Shown: positions 19,494 through 28,822 of the stretch, in pieces
Numbering within the stretch: position 1 is the first letter of the stretch
Layout of the letters: each line of letters opens with the position of its first letter
From: Lachancea dasiensis
Lineage: Eukaryota; Ascomycota; Saccharomycetes; Saccharomycetales; Saccharomycetaceae
Assembly (NCBI GenBank): GCA_900074725.1
Contig: LT598459.1
Span: 568,467 to 632,466 of the forward strand
DNA length: 64,000 bases
Reading direction: 5' to 3'
Notes under the pieces: generated by a model
What the model was told of the DNA's origin: nothing
Seen by the model: only the letters and a program-made list of their open reading frames with translations
Databases searched by the model: none
Position numbers and translations under genes: made by a program

Positions 19494-20073
19494 ACATGTC
19501 CGTGCATGGCCTGTCGCGACAACTGATGGATTTCCTGATAGTGGCACTGGTTGAAATTTTTCCCTAATTAAAGACCACAGTCATCGGTTTCATCGCCCAA
19601 TCACAGGCGTATTTCGCGGAAACTGTATACTTATTTTCTGAATTTTCTACAACATAGCAAATAAAAAGGCAAATCTGTTCCTAGCTGCCAACCTCCTGAG
19701 TCCAAAAAACCAGCGTTGTGGAACACAGTACATTATTTGTACCGACCACAAATTGGAGGTCAAAAGGCCCTTGATACTTAAGATTAGGCGATTAAACTAG
19801 TGATAGCTTGTGACCACAGTGATACTATAAGACATCGCGAGGGCCCAAGAAATTCTAACGTTGTACTAACTACTGTTGGCTGTCTAACGCTTATTACATG
19901 TAAATTAGAAATCTTTCGCATCATTCTTCAAGCTTAAGACTGAGCGATGGTTTGAATTTTAATATGTATGAAATATGTGTCTTTGACTCAATTACCAGTC
20001 AAAAAAATTTTAAATTTAAAGAACTTGATCAAAATCATTCCCACAATCAGCAAAAATCCACATCGAACTTGAG
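19494..20073. other. Intergenic, ENV9 to CDC60
   Basis: 580 bp with no ORF of note; AT-rich towards CDC60. A Gcn4-type TGACTCA lies 84 bp before the CDC60 ATG. Confidence 0.6.
19984..19990 (+). promoter_or_regulatory. Gcn4-type site (TGACTCA) upstream of CDC60
   Basis: An exact 7-bp match to the Gcn4/AP-1 half-overlapping palindrome, 84 bp upstream of the leucyl-tRNA synthetase start. Gcn4 activates amino-acid biosynthesis and several aminoacyl-tRNA synthetase genes. Its closeness to the ATG means it could lie in the leader rather than the promoter. Confidence 0.45.
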
Positions 20074-23000
20074 ATGTCTTCTAAAACCGAAGCCAAGGGT
20101 TTGGTGCTAGAAAACACTGCTCGTAGAGATGCATTGATTGCCATTGAGAAGAAGTACCAAAAAATATGGGCTGATGAACATTTGTTTGAGATTGATGCGC
20201 CATCTATCGAAGAAGAAAATGTAAGTGTGGACCCAGAGGACCTGCAACAAAAGTACCCCAAGTTTATGTCTTCGATTGCTTATCCATACATGAATGGTGT
20301 CCTACATGCCGGCCATCTATTCACTCTTTCCAAGGTGGAGTTTTCCGTGGGGTTTGAGAGAATGAAGGGCAAGAGAGCCTTGTTTCCTTTGGGATTCCAT
20401 TGTACTGGTATGCCTATTCTGGCTTGTGCTGACAAGCTGAAGAGAGAAGTGGAGCTTTTCGGTGAAGATTTTGCCAAAGCTCCCGCCGAGGACGAAGAAG
20501 AGGCAACGGAGAATGTCAAAGAAGAAGTCAAGCCAGAGTCCGAAGATGTAACAAAGTTCAAAGCTAAAAAGTCAAAGGCAGCTGCCAAGAAGGGTCGTGG
20601 TAAGTATCAGTTTGAGATCATGTTGCAACTAGGTATTCCAAGAGAAGAAGTGGTCAAATTTGCCGACCCTCAGCATTGGCTAGTATACTTTCCACCCCTG
20701 TGTCAAGAAGACTGTTCCTCCATCGGTACCCGCATCGACTGGAGACGTTCTTTCATTACGACTGATATGAATCCTTACTACGACGCCTTCATTAGATGGC
20801 AAATGAACAAGTTAAAGGAAGCAGGTAAGATCAAGTTCGGTGAGCGCTACACCATTTATTCCGAAAAAGATGGTCAAGCTTGTATGGACCACGACAGACA
20901 GTCTGGCGAAGGTGTCACTCCTCAGGAGTATGTCGGTATCAAAATTGAGGCTACTGAATTCGCTGAGGCTGCGCAAAAGATTGTCAATACCGCGGACGGT
21001 ATTGACAGATCCAAAAAGTTCTACTTTGTCGCCGCCACTTTGAGACCAGAAACCATGTACGGCCAAACATGTTGTTTCGTTTCCCCTAAGATAGACTACG
21101 GTGTCTTTGATGCCGGTGATTCCTACTACATTACCACCGAAAGAGCCTTCAAAAACATGTCATACCAAAAGTTGACCCCCATCAGAGGCAGTTATAAACC
21201 CATCGTTACTATCAGCGGTAAAGATTTCATTGGCTCTAAAATTCATGCTCCACTCTCTGCTTACAAGGAGTTGAGAATTTTGCCAATGGAAACCGTAATT
21301 GCTACCAAAGGTACCGGTGTTGTCACTTGCGTTCCTTCCAACTCTCCAGATGACTTTATGACCACCAAGGACTTGCAGAATAAACCCGAGTACTACGGAA
21401 TTCAAGCCGATTGGGTAAAACATGAAATTGTTCCAATCATTCACTCCGACAAGTACGGCGATGTGACAGCTGAGGCGATCTGCAAAGAACTAAAGATCAA
21501 ATCTCCAAAAGACACTGTCCCTTTAGCTGAAGCGAAGAAGCTGGCCTACAAAGAAGACTTTTACAATGGTACCATGATATATGGTAAGTACAAGGGCGAT
21601 AAGGTGGAAGTTGCCAAGAACAAATTGAAGGCTGATTTGATCGCAGCTAAAGCAGCTTTCGTATACAATGAACCGGAATCCTTGGTCGTGTCTCGCTCTG
21701 GCGATGACTGTATCGTCTCTCTTGAAGATCAATGGTACGTGGATTATGGTGAGGAAAGCTGGAAAGCTCAAGCAATCGAATGTTTGGACAAGATGGAGGT
21801 ATTTGCTCCAGAAGTAAGAAATGCTTTTGAAGGTTGCTTGGACTGGTTGAAGAATTGGGCAGTCTGTCGTACCTACGGTCTGGGAACTAATCTCCCTTGG
21901 GATGAAAAATACTTGGTAGAGTCACTTTCTGACTCCACCATCTACCAGGCGTTCTACACGTTTGCTCATTTGCTTTTCAAGGACTACTACGGTAAAGAAG
22001 TGGGCCCGCTTGGTATTGAGGCTCATCAAATGACGCCAGCTGTTTTTGATTACGTTTTCCAACACGTTGATGACGTTGAGACTGATATTCCTCTTGAAAG
22101 TTTGCAGAGACTAAGAAGAGAATTTGAATATTTCTATCCTTTGGATGTATCCGTGTCTGGTAAGGATTTGATTACCAACCATTTAACCTTTTTCATTTAC
22201 ACTCACGTCGCTTTGTTCCCCAAGAAATTCTGGCCAAGAGGCATAAGAGCTAATGGTCACTTGATGTTGAACAACGCCAAGATGTCCAAGTCGACTGGTA
22301 ACTTTATGACCCTAAAACAAATTGTCGAAAAGTTTGGTGCTGATGCAGCTCGTATTGCTTTGGCCGATGCCGGTGATAGTGTCGAGGATGCCAACTTGGA
22401 TGAAACCAATGCCAACGCTGCCATTTTGAGACTTTTCAATTTGAAAGAGTGGGCTGATGAGGTCGTGCAAAATATTTCTGAATTCCGCACAGGAGAAGTC
22501 ACTGGATTTTTCGATGTTGCATTCGAGAATGAAATGAATCACTTAATAGAAGAAACCCACAAGCAGTATGAACTCACCAATTACAAAGCCGCCTTGAAGG
22601 TCGGTCTTTTTGACTTGCAAACAGCCAGAGATTACTACCGTGAATCATGCAGTGTTATGCATAAGGGACTCGTCTTGCGTTACATTGAATTGCAGGCCTT
22701 AGCTTTGGCCCCTATTGCTCCTCATTTCGCGGAATACATATGGCGGGAAGTTTTGGGCAACAGTACATCAGTTCAAATTGCCAAGTTTCCTCGTGCTTCC
22801 AAGCCTCTGGATGTTGGCGCTTTGCCTGCTTTGGAGTATCTCAAGGATCTACAAAGGAGTATTAGAGAAAGTGAGGGACAAGCTTTGAAAAAAAAGAAGG
22901 GCAAGGGTGCAGATGTTGACAGTACTAAGCCCGCTAAGTTAGCTATCCTCATTTCGGAATCGTTCCCATCGTGGCAGAGTGAGTATATTGAGCTGGTACG

Positions 23001-23370
23001 CAAGCTATTCGAAGCTCAAGGACTCAATGATAATAAGAAGATCAAGGAGGCCGTTAACCCCAAGGACATGAAGCGTGCCATGCCATTTATCTCTATGCTA
23101 AAGCAACGTCTCGCTACCGAGCCAGTAGAGACCGTATTCAACAGAGAGTTGCCATTTGATGAAGTTGCGGTGGTTAAGTCCACTGTTGACACCTTGAAGA
23201 AATGTTGCCAAGCAATCAAATGTCAAGAGTTCCAATTCATTTCGTTTCCCCATGGCGCTAAGGTTGGTACTGACATCTTCACCGGAGAACAAGTTGATCT
23301 TCCAAATGCTCCTAAGGTACTGGAAAATGCTGTTCCTGGTGCTCCTGGTATCATTATCTCCAATATTTGA
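20074..23370 (+). CDS. CDC60: CDC60, cytosolic leucyl-tRNA synthetase
   Basis: 1098 residues (1090 in S. cerevisiae). A class Ia synthetase that charges tRNA-Leu in the cytosol; yeast Cdc60 also senses leucine for TORC1. The HIGH signature appears as HAGH at 78-81 (PYMNGVLHAGHLF) and the KMSKS loop is exact at 736-740. Between them lies the large CP1 editing domain, with the eukaryote/archaeal-type arrangement in which it is inserted before the zinc-like domain. A lysine-rich insertion (KFKAKKSKAAAKKGRGKYQ) near 165-185 is typical of the eukaryotic enzyme. Codon use looks strongly biased, as expected of a highly expressed gene. Confidence 0.98.
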   Translation: MSSKTEAKGLVLENTARRDALIAIEKKYQKIWADEHLFEIDAPSIEEENVSVDPEDLQQKYPKFMSSIAYPYMNGVLHAGHLFTLSKVEFSVGFERMKGKRALFPLGFHCTGMPILACADKLKREVELFGEDFAKAPAEDEEEATENVKEEVKPESEDVTKFKAKKSKAAAKKGRGKYQFEIMLQLGIPREEVVKFADPQHWLVYFPPLCQEDCSSIGTRIDWRRSFITTDMNPYYDAFIRWQMNKLKEAGKIKFGERYTIYSEKDGQACMDHDRQSGEGVTPQEYVGIKIEATEFAEAAQKIVNTADGIDRSKKFYFVAATLRPETMYGQTCCFVSPKIDYGVFDAGDSYYITTERAFKNMSYQKLTPIRGSYKPIVTISGKDFIGSKIHAPLSAYKELRILPMETVIATKGTGVVTCVPSNSPDDFMTTKDLQNKPEYYGIQADWVKHEIVPIIHSDKYGDVTAEAICKELKIKSPKDTVPLAEAKKLAYKEDFYNGTMIYGKYKGDKVEVAKNKLKADLIAAKAAFVYNEPESLVVSRSGDDCIVSLEDQWYVDYGEESWKAQAIECLDKMEVFAPEVRNAFEGCLDWLKNWAVCRTYGLGTNLPWDEKYLVESLSDSTIYQAFYTFAHLLFKDYYGKEVGPLGIEAHQMTPAVFDYVFQHVDDVETDIPLESLQRLRREFEYFYPLDVSVSGKDLITNHLTFFIYTHVALFPKKFWPRGIRANGHLMLNNAKMSKSTGNFMTLKQIVEKFGADAARIALADAGDSVEDANLDETNANAAILRLFNLKEWADEVVQNISEFRTGEVTGFFDVAFENEMNHLIEETHKQYELTNYKAALKVGLFDLQTARDYYRESCSVMHKGLVLRYIELQALALAPIAPHFAEYIWREVLGNSTSVQIAKFPRASKPLDVGALPALEYLKDLQRSIRESEGQALKKKKGKGADVDSTKPAKLAILISESFPSWQSEYIELVRKLFEAQGLNDNKKIKEAVNPKDMKRAMPFISMLKQRLATEPVETVFNRELPFDEVAVVKSTVDTLKKCCQAIKCQEFQFISFPHGAKVGTDIFTGEQVDLPNAPKVLENAVPGAPGIIISNI

Positions 23371-23843
23371 ATATAAGAGCCGAGTTATAGATTGTGCTTA
23401 TGTATTTACGAGATTTTAAAGTTTAAAAGAAAGATACAGCTGTTGCCGTTTTTAAGTGTTGCCCATAATTGTAGTGTACAGTAAAGAACAGTAGCAATAC
23501 TGCCAACTCTTAAACTCTTCCCGCGACGGATTAGACTAAACTTCATTACATACCAAAGGGTCGGCCTCATCTTGTCCACTACTCCTTTTGGCGAAGAGTA
23601 GCCAAAATGTGGCTTAACATGGTGCCCACCTAAGATCGGAGAGGCTAAGAGCCAAAAGTTTAACAAAATAACCCCACAACAACCACAGCGAGATATTACA
23701 TCACCTATCTTGACATAGGCAATCAGACACTAGTTGCAACAGCGACAGTCACACAAGCGCCACTTGTTCCTGCGACCTGGTATTATGACTGCGATCTTAT
23801 TATGTCTATGCATTATTTATTTATGTTCATTTTACTCATTAAC
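23371..23843. other. Convergent 3' region, CDC60 and PET20
   Basis: 473 bp between two stops. An 86-codon minus-strand ORF at 23406-23666 has no recognisable sequence and lies in 3' flanking DNA; I do not call it. Confidence 0.6.
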
Positions 23844-24542
23844 TTAATCCCCATCCTGATCTTTAAATTGTTTATCTAGTTGTAGAAGTCTCAATATTGG
23901 CTTCTTACGGCCTTTTGACCGATTCACTAGTTTTTGCTTTTCCTGCTCCACTAAAGCGCGATGTGAAGCCTTACGGGCTTCTTTGTCGTTATTCACCGAA
24001 CTCAAAGCAGGTGGATGAAATGGTCGCAGCTTTTTTATCACGTCAGTGGGGACACTATCCCATTCGCCGTAAAACTCTGCCCCTGTCGCAGACGAAATCC
24101 ATGGTAACGGCTCGCCCAAGCTCTCTAACTTCATAGCAAATTCATAAAGACTGTTTTCGTTCTGTTTTGACTCTTTTGGCTTGAGGAAAAATGGCCTATA
24201 ACCAGAATATAAGACTTCCGTGCTGACATCTCGCTGTTTGAGGTGGGCAGTAGAAGGCGCCTTGGGTAACCACGAATAATCAGCAACCCTGCGAGGTTTT
24301 GCATGCATTTCGACTGGCGATGATCGTTGGTGAGAGCTTCTCTCCACGTGAGAGGAGGTGCTTTCTACCTTGGCGTCTTTTTCCGCTAGCTTCTTTCGTT
24401 TGTCGTTCTTCAACTGCTCCTTCTGCAACAGAGATCTGTTATTGGAGAAAGTGTACGAAGATTGCCACCTGCGCATCAAATTAAAACGAGGGCCACACTG
24501 ACTAGGCCGAAGGCCCGTCTGTCTCAGTGTAGATCTGAACAT
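23844..24542 (-). CDS. PET20: PET20, mitochondrial protein needed for respiratory growth
   Basis: 232 residues from the ATG at 24542 (the frame extends two codons upstream from a TTG). The N-terminus MFRSTLRQTGLRPSQCGPRF is basic, serine-rich and lacks acids, a good mitochondrial presequence. The conserved Pet20 core is seen in the C-terminal half: SGYRPFFLKPKESKQNENSL, then LGEPLPWISSATGAEFYGEW, then PFHPPALS. S. cerevisiae Pet20 has 253 residues and supports respiration and mitochondrial genome stability; the biochemical role is unknown. It lies next to CDC60, as in YPL159C/YPL160W. Confidence 0.93.
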   Translation of the reverse strand: MFRSTLRQTGLRPSQCGPRFNLMRRWQSSYTFSNNRSLLQKEQLKNDKRKKLAEKDAKVESTSSHVERSSHQRSSPVEMHAKPRRVADYSWLPKAPSTAHLKQRDVSTEVLYSGYRPFFLKPKESKQNENSLYEFAMKLESLGEPLPWISSATGAEFYGEWDSVPTDVIKKLRPFHPPALSSVNNDKEARKASHRALVEQEKQKLVNRSKGRKKPILRLLQLDKQFKDQDGD

Positions 24543-25630
24543 ATACAAGGCCTCGTGAAGGGTACTTTGCGAACGAAGCTAAAAACTCCTGGTTATATAG
24601 TTTGGATAGAGAGAGGTTATTATCGGTCTAGGTTGTTAGATTGTCTTCCTCGTCCATAGTGATGATCTGCCTAATTCCCAATGGAGCTCCCGGACGACTG
24701 TGAAGAGCTCGCTATCCAGCCCATGATTACTCGCACAAGCGACAATGTGAGCATGGAATCATTTCAATGTTAAACATCTCGAAGATGTGGTATGTGGTTC
24801 TCTTCATCCTCATTTTTTTCAGCACGGTCATAATGTTTTAAGCAAAAGTATGCCGACTCAGTTGTCCTTTAAAGGATTAGCATACTTATGAATTGATTTT
24901 GATTTGCACCAAGTTTATCTGGCCCCAAGCTAGGGATTTAGTATAATCTATGGGCCGACAACCTTTCAACTTGGTAAAAAAGTAAGGCAGTTGGGCTAAT
25001 CCAGTTTCGACAGATCGCGGAGTATGCCTCGTGGCAGGCACTCGCATTCTGAAGTCTTATTTCCGCGTTTCGGTATCCAGTCGGATTGTAATCTCGGTTT
25101 CAATCCTTCATTGGGTTTGCCGGCAAGGACGAGTTGCGTCACTTTATACTTTGCTGTCACAGCATGGAAAGATTATCAAGTAAAATATTCATTCAAGTAC
25201 ATCTGCCACGTTCTTATGCTCTCGTTTGAATTCGCACATGTTGAGCCTTGGCTGGGTGGCTGAGTGGTATGGTATAAAGTGAAAGGAGAAATCTAGGTGC
25301 CTCTCGTTTGGTAAGAAGTGCCAGTTTGGTATGAAATGACTATTATGCTAATTGGGCAACACCTTGAGGTTGGATATCCTCGATCAACTTAACAGCGATT
25401 AATGAGCCCGTGAGCAGGGTTAGTTCTTACTTATTGTGCTCGGCAAGGAGTTAGAATTGAACTGTTTGTATACTATTTGAATCTTTGGGCTCTTTTTGAT
25501 CATCGCCTTGCGCCTTGATGATATATCTTTACTGATGAAAAGTTACACTCTCGAAGTTGCAAAAATGCAAACACATCCAAAATCAGTGCCTTCACGATAG
25601 CGACGAGCAAAGTTTGTTGTGGAACTTTGA
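24543..25630. other. PET20-MGL2 divergent intergenic region
   Basis: 1.09 kb without a supportable gene. Short ORFs (65 and 79 codons) have no features. TGGCTGAGTGG at 25257-25267 matches a tRNA A-box, but no foldable tRNA follows it (see rejected items). Confidence 0.55.
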
Positions 25631-26956
25631 ATGGATTGGCTGCTTCACAATTTACCATTTTATTCGCATGTTCGACAAACGAGGCCTCTAGAGCCTTTGA
25701 AGTTTGGTGGGAAGCTGGATCTTCTTGGGCTAATCGACAAGTATAGCCCAGAGTTTAGTCACGGAGCTATGGCCCTATTCCACCCACTATACTTCACAGG
25801 GCATTTCCAGACTGTAGCTGCTGCCTTGAAAACATTCGAAAATATTGATCAGGTATACTACAAACGCTTGGTCTTGGATTGTTCCGGCGGAGGTGAAGCA
25901 GCTGTGGATTTCAGAGTCGAGCCTTGGAGTCCAGAAGATCCACAACCCACTTATGTTCCGCCTAATCAGACAAGAAAGCTCCAGCCCAGGTATCGGTTCT
26001 TTACACCATCGGAACTGCAGCAGTTGAGCTCTGAGGATGCGAAGCCCATGATGATCATTTTACATGGTCTTACAGGCGGATCACACGAGGCGTATGTACG
26101 CGGCTTAGTCAACACAATAGCAACGAAGTACTCTTTTGAGGTGTGTGTCTTGAATTCTCGTGGATGCAGCGAGTCCTGCATCACCACCCCACAGCTCTAC
26201 AATGGCGCCTGGACTGATGATATCCGGGATCTTGTGAAAAAACTGCGCGGCCTCTATCCGAACCGTAAGCTTTACTTGGTTGGAATTTCCCTAGGTGCCT
26301 CCATAGCTGCGAACTATTTGGGTCAAGAAGGTTCGGACTGTGAAATCGAATGCGCGGCTGTGTTGGGTAATCCGTGGGATCTTTGTAATTCGTCCTACCA
26401 CTTAAACCGGTCACTAATAGGACACTATATTTATGGCAGCAAGCTTTGCCAAAGCTTAGTGAAGCTCGTGGCCAACAACTTAGAAACCTTAAAGAAAGAC
26501 CCATACATGGCTAAACTCTACGCCGAGAAACTGAACAAGGTTGAACGCTTAGAAGAGTTTGACCAATATTTTACCGCACCAATGTTTGGATTCAATACCT
26601 CTTATGAGTATTACCGTTATGGTACAAGCTCCAATAGGCTACCACAAATTAGAACACCTCTGCTTGCAATCAGTGCTTCCGATGATCCTATTGTTGGACA
26701 GGAATCTTTGCCATACAGAGAGATCGAAGCCAATCCATTTACTGTGCTTGTAGAATCTAGCAAAGGTGGGCATATTGCATGGTTCGATGCCAAAGGTGAC
26801 CGTTGGTATCAAGACCCACTGTGCAGATTTTTCAGCGCGTATCACAATGAGATAGCGATGAGTAATTTGAGACCCGATTTGGCATCTGTTACATTACCGC
26901 ATCGAAACAAGTTCAAAGGTGATCGTTATGTTGACGCTACTGTCAGGGATTATTGA
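25631..26956 (+). CDS. MGL2: MGL2-type alpha/beta-hydrolase (monoacylglycerol lipase, Eht1/Eeb1 superfamily)
   Basis: 441 residues. It resembles S. cerevisiae YMR210W (Mgl2) much more than the related acyltransferases Eht1 and Eeb1: shared stretches include AKPMMIILHGLTGGSHEAYV, CVLNSRGC and a C-terminal extension, LRPDLASVTLP. The alpha/beta-hydrolase machinery is complete: nucleophile S220 in GISLGAS, the acid in SASDDPIVG and the base in GGHIAWF. Mgl2 hydrolyses monoacylglycerols and related short esters; substrate preference cannot be read from sequence. In S. cerevisiae the neighbours PET20 and AIM44 are adjacent and MGL2 is on chromosome XIII, so its place here marks a rearrangement in one lineage. 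Confidence 0.9.
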   Translation: MDWLLHNLPFYSHVRQTRPLEPLKFGGKLDLLGLIDKYSPEFSHGAMALFHPLYFTGHFQTVAAALKTFENIDQVYYKRLVLDCSGGGEAAVDFRVEPWSPEDPQPTYVPPNQTRKLQPRYRFFTPSELQQLSSEDAKPMMIILHGLTGGSHEAYVRGLVNTIATKYSFEVCVLNSRGCSESCITTPQLYNGAWTDDIRDLVKKLRGLYPNRKLYLVGISLGASIAANYLGQEGSDCEIECAAVLGNPWDLCNSSYHLNRSLIGHYIYGSKLCQSLVKLVANNLETLKKDPYMAKLYAEKLNKVERLEEFDQYFTAPMFGFNTSYEYYRYGTSSNRLPQIRTPLLAISASDDPIVGQESLPYREIEANPFTVLVESSKGGHIAWFDAKGDRWYQDPLCRFFSAYHNEIAMSNLRPDLASVTLPHRNKFKGDRYVDATVRDY

Positions 26957-27013
26957 TGGTGCTGCCGAAACAAGTAGGAACTGACTAAAATGTATCAAAA
27001 TTTTAATTATAAA

Positions 27014-28822
27014 CTAGACTCTAAAGCCCATTGGTAAAGTGAGCGACCTTTTGACATTCTGGTGAAGAGCACCTTGAAATGGTCTTAGCGACAATATGCT
27101 GTCATTGGCATTCGAGTATCCGCCCGACGTATCTGTTCTTGATAGACATTTTTCTGAACCACTTAGAGCTGTTAGTGGCGTGGAGTCTGTCTCAACATCG
27201 GTCTCGTAGTGGCTCGAGGAATTGTCGTCGTAATCCGTAATAATAGCGTCGATAAGCTGTTGGCGTACTACGTCTTCACCTGACTCTTGGAACTTGTGGA
27301 TCTGGATTCTCATCAAGATACGTTGAGCCACTACTGCCCGCAGATAGTGATTCCAAGAGTTTGAGGCAGTTGTAGCCTTTTCATCGTGAGATTCAAAAGT
27401 CATAGGAAGCGGTGTCTCTAAGGAGTCTTTGTAATCCTCTTCATTACTGCTTGAGCTGGAGGTCGAAAAATCGCTTATATTATCATCACTTCTCCTCATG
27501 TAATCGGTATCGATCACATATTCATCCTCGTCTTCTTCTTTTATACTAAAATCATTCATTTCCCCGTTGAACCGGCTGAGAGGTATCACTTTATTGTTGA
27601 CCACAATCGATGGTTGCCGGATGATTGAGTTCAATGACATTGAAGGGTCTGATCTGACGATTTTTGGTCGAGAGTTAGAATCCAGGCTGTCCAGCCTAGC
27701 GCCGTCGGAGCTAGCGTTAGCACTAGAATTTGCACGGTTTAAGCTTGAAGCTGCTCGTTTGATAGATGAAGGAGATCGTCTCAAAGAGGTTCGGCTTGTT
27801 TTTGGCTGGTCGTGTACGGTGCGCTGAGTCTGACCTGTCGAATTCCTGGTCGGTGCGCTATCATCTGTGCCTGGCTTGCATACTTCCGGGCGTTTCTCGC
27901 TAACTTTTCTGAGTGAAGCATTAGACATTGTTCTCTCAATATTGGAAACGTATCCATTTGCCCTTTTCAAGTGGGAAGTAGTCTGCTGCTTGTTTTTCTT
28001 GGCTAAACGTCTTGATTTGAAAGTAAAAAGTTTCTTCCTTACTGCTAACCTCCAGCGGCAAACTCTTGCTTTTACTCTGGATCCCACCTTGTTGAAAAAT
28101 TGAAGCAACCCGCCCTTGCACCGGATAGCCTGTGATCTCTTTAATTTTGAAGTAGAACGATTTGAAGTAGAGGCTCTTCCCAAAGATGAAGGGTTTCTCT
28201 GTGTCATAATAGCTTTGTTGGTTGAAGATGATGGACGTCGAGGTTTAGAGCCCTTCTGGAAACTCACAAGTGACTTTGCGCTCTTACTGGATTCGAATGT
28301 GATCTGGAAAGACTCATTGTCAGCAGTTGGAATTGTGCAAGCATCAGTCGAAATTGAGTGTTGCCCATTCAAATCTGGCGACCTTCTTCTACGCAGAAAA
28401 GCAGCACTCTCCGACCTTCGAGCTTGGAAAGAGGCACTCCGTAAATTTTCGTGAGCACCAGTTCTTGGTGCGAGAGTTGAAGGATACTTCTGATTGGCCG
28501 CCGAAGCCCCGGAAGCCCATGATGAGGCCTGTGAAGGTCTTTTGTTGCCAAGTGCGCCAAACCTACGACTCGTGGTGTTGTCGGAAATATTTGCAAAAGA
28601 ATAGGTAGCGCTTTCGATACCATTTGAGGACCCGGCTGATTTGTCAGAAAAAACATTAGAAGCATTGTCGCGATGCAGCAGCGTGCTATTCAGGATGTGG
28701 TGATTAGACATGTGGTATTGATCGAGAATATCGTTCTGGATACTTTCCGAACTGGGGAATTGGAAATCGTATTGTGGACCGCCAAACGAGTTGGTCTTGG
28801 CCCTGAGTGGAGATCTGATCAT
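27014..28822 (-). CDS. AIM44: AIM44 (GPS1-type), bud-neck polarity and cytokinesis regulator
   Basis: 602 residues from the ATG at 28822 (MIRSPLRAKTNSFGGPQYDF), which aligns with MIIRAPIRTKTKSFRG of S. cerevisiae Aim44; the 13 codons upstream start at GTG and are not conserved. Aim44 (also called Gps1) marks the cell-division site, tunes Rho1 and Cdc42 during cytokinesis and prevents re-budding inside the old neck. The protein is mostly disordered and Ser/Arg-rich, with conserved islands: YSFANISDNTTS, the cysteine-containing LKRSQAIRCKGGLLQFF, RQPSIVVNNKVIPLSR with FSIKEEDEDEYVIDT, and a C-terminal LTLPMGF. Confidence 0.94.
   Translation of the reverse strand: MIRSPLRAKTNSFGGPQYDFQFPSSESIQNDILDQYHMSNHHILNSTLLHRDNASNVFSDKSAGSSNGIESATYSFANISDNTTSRRFGALGNKRPSQASSWASGASAANQKYPSTLAPRTGAHENLRSASFQARRSESAAFLRRRRSPDLNGQHSISTDACTIPTADNESFQITFESSKSAKSLVSFQKGSKPRRPSSSTNKAIMTQRNPSSLGRASTSNRSTSKLKRSQAIRCKGGLLQFFNKVGSRVKARVCRWRLAVRKKLFTFKSRRLAKKNKQQTTSHLKRANGYVSNIERTMSNASLRKVSEKRPEVCKPGTDDSAPTRNSTGQTQRTVHDQPKTSRTSLRRSPSSIKRAASSLNRANSSANASSDGARLDSLDSNSRPKIVRSDPSMSLNSIIRQPSIVVNNKVIPLSRFNGEMNDFSIKEEDEDEYVIDTDYMRRSDDNISDFSTSSSSSNEEDYKDSLETPLPMTFESHDEKATTASNSWNHYLRAVVAQRILMRIQIHKFQESGEDVVRQQLIDAIITDYDDNSSSHYETDVETDSTPLTALSGSEKCLSRTDTSGGYSNANDSILSLRPFQGALHQNVKRSLTLPMGFRV

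Noticed and set aside
23406-23666. 86-codon ORF between the CDC60 and PET20 stops
   Set aside because: It lies in convergent 3' flanks, has no recognisable features, and a terminator function explains the region.
25257-25330. tRNA-Ser-like sequence (A-box TGGCTGAGTGG followed by GAAATCT)
   Set aside because: The A-box matches the consensus, but the anticodon stem does not pair, and no B-box (GGTTCGANTCC) follows at a sensible distance. At best a relic.
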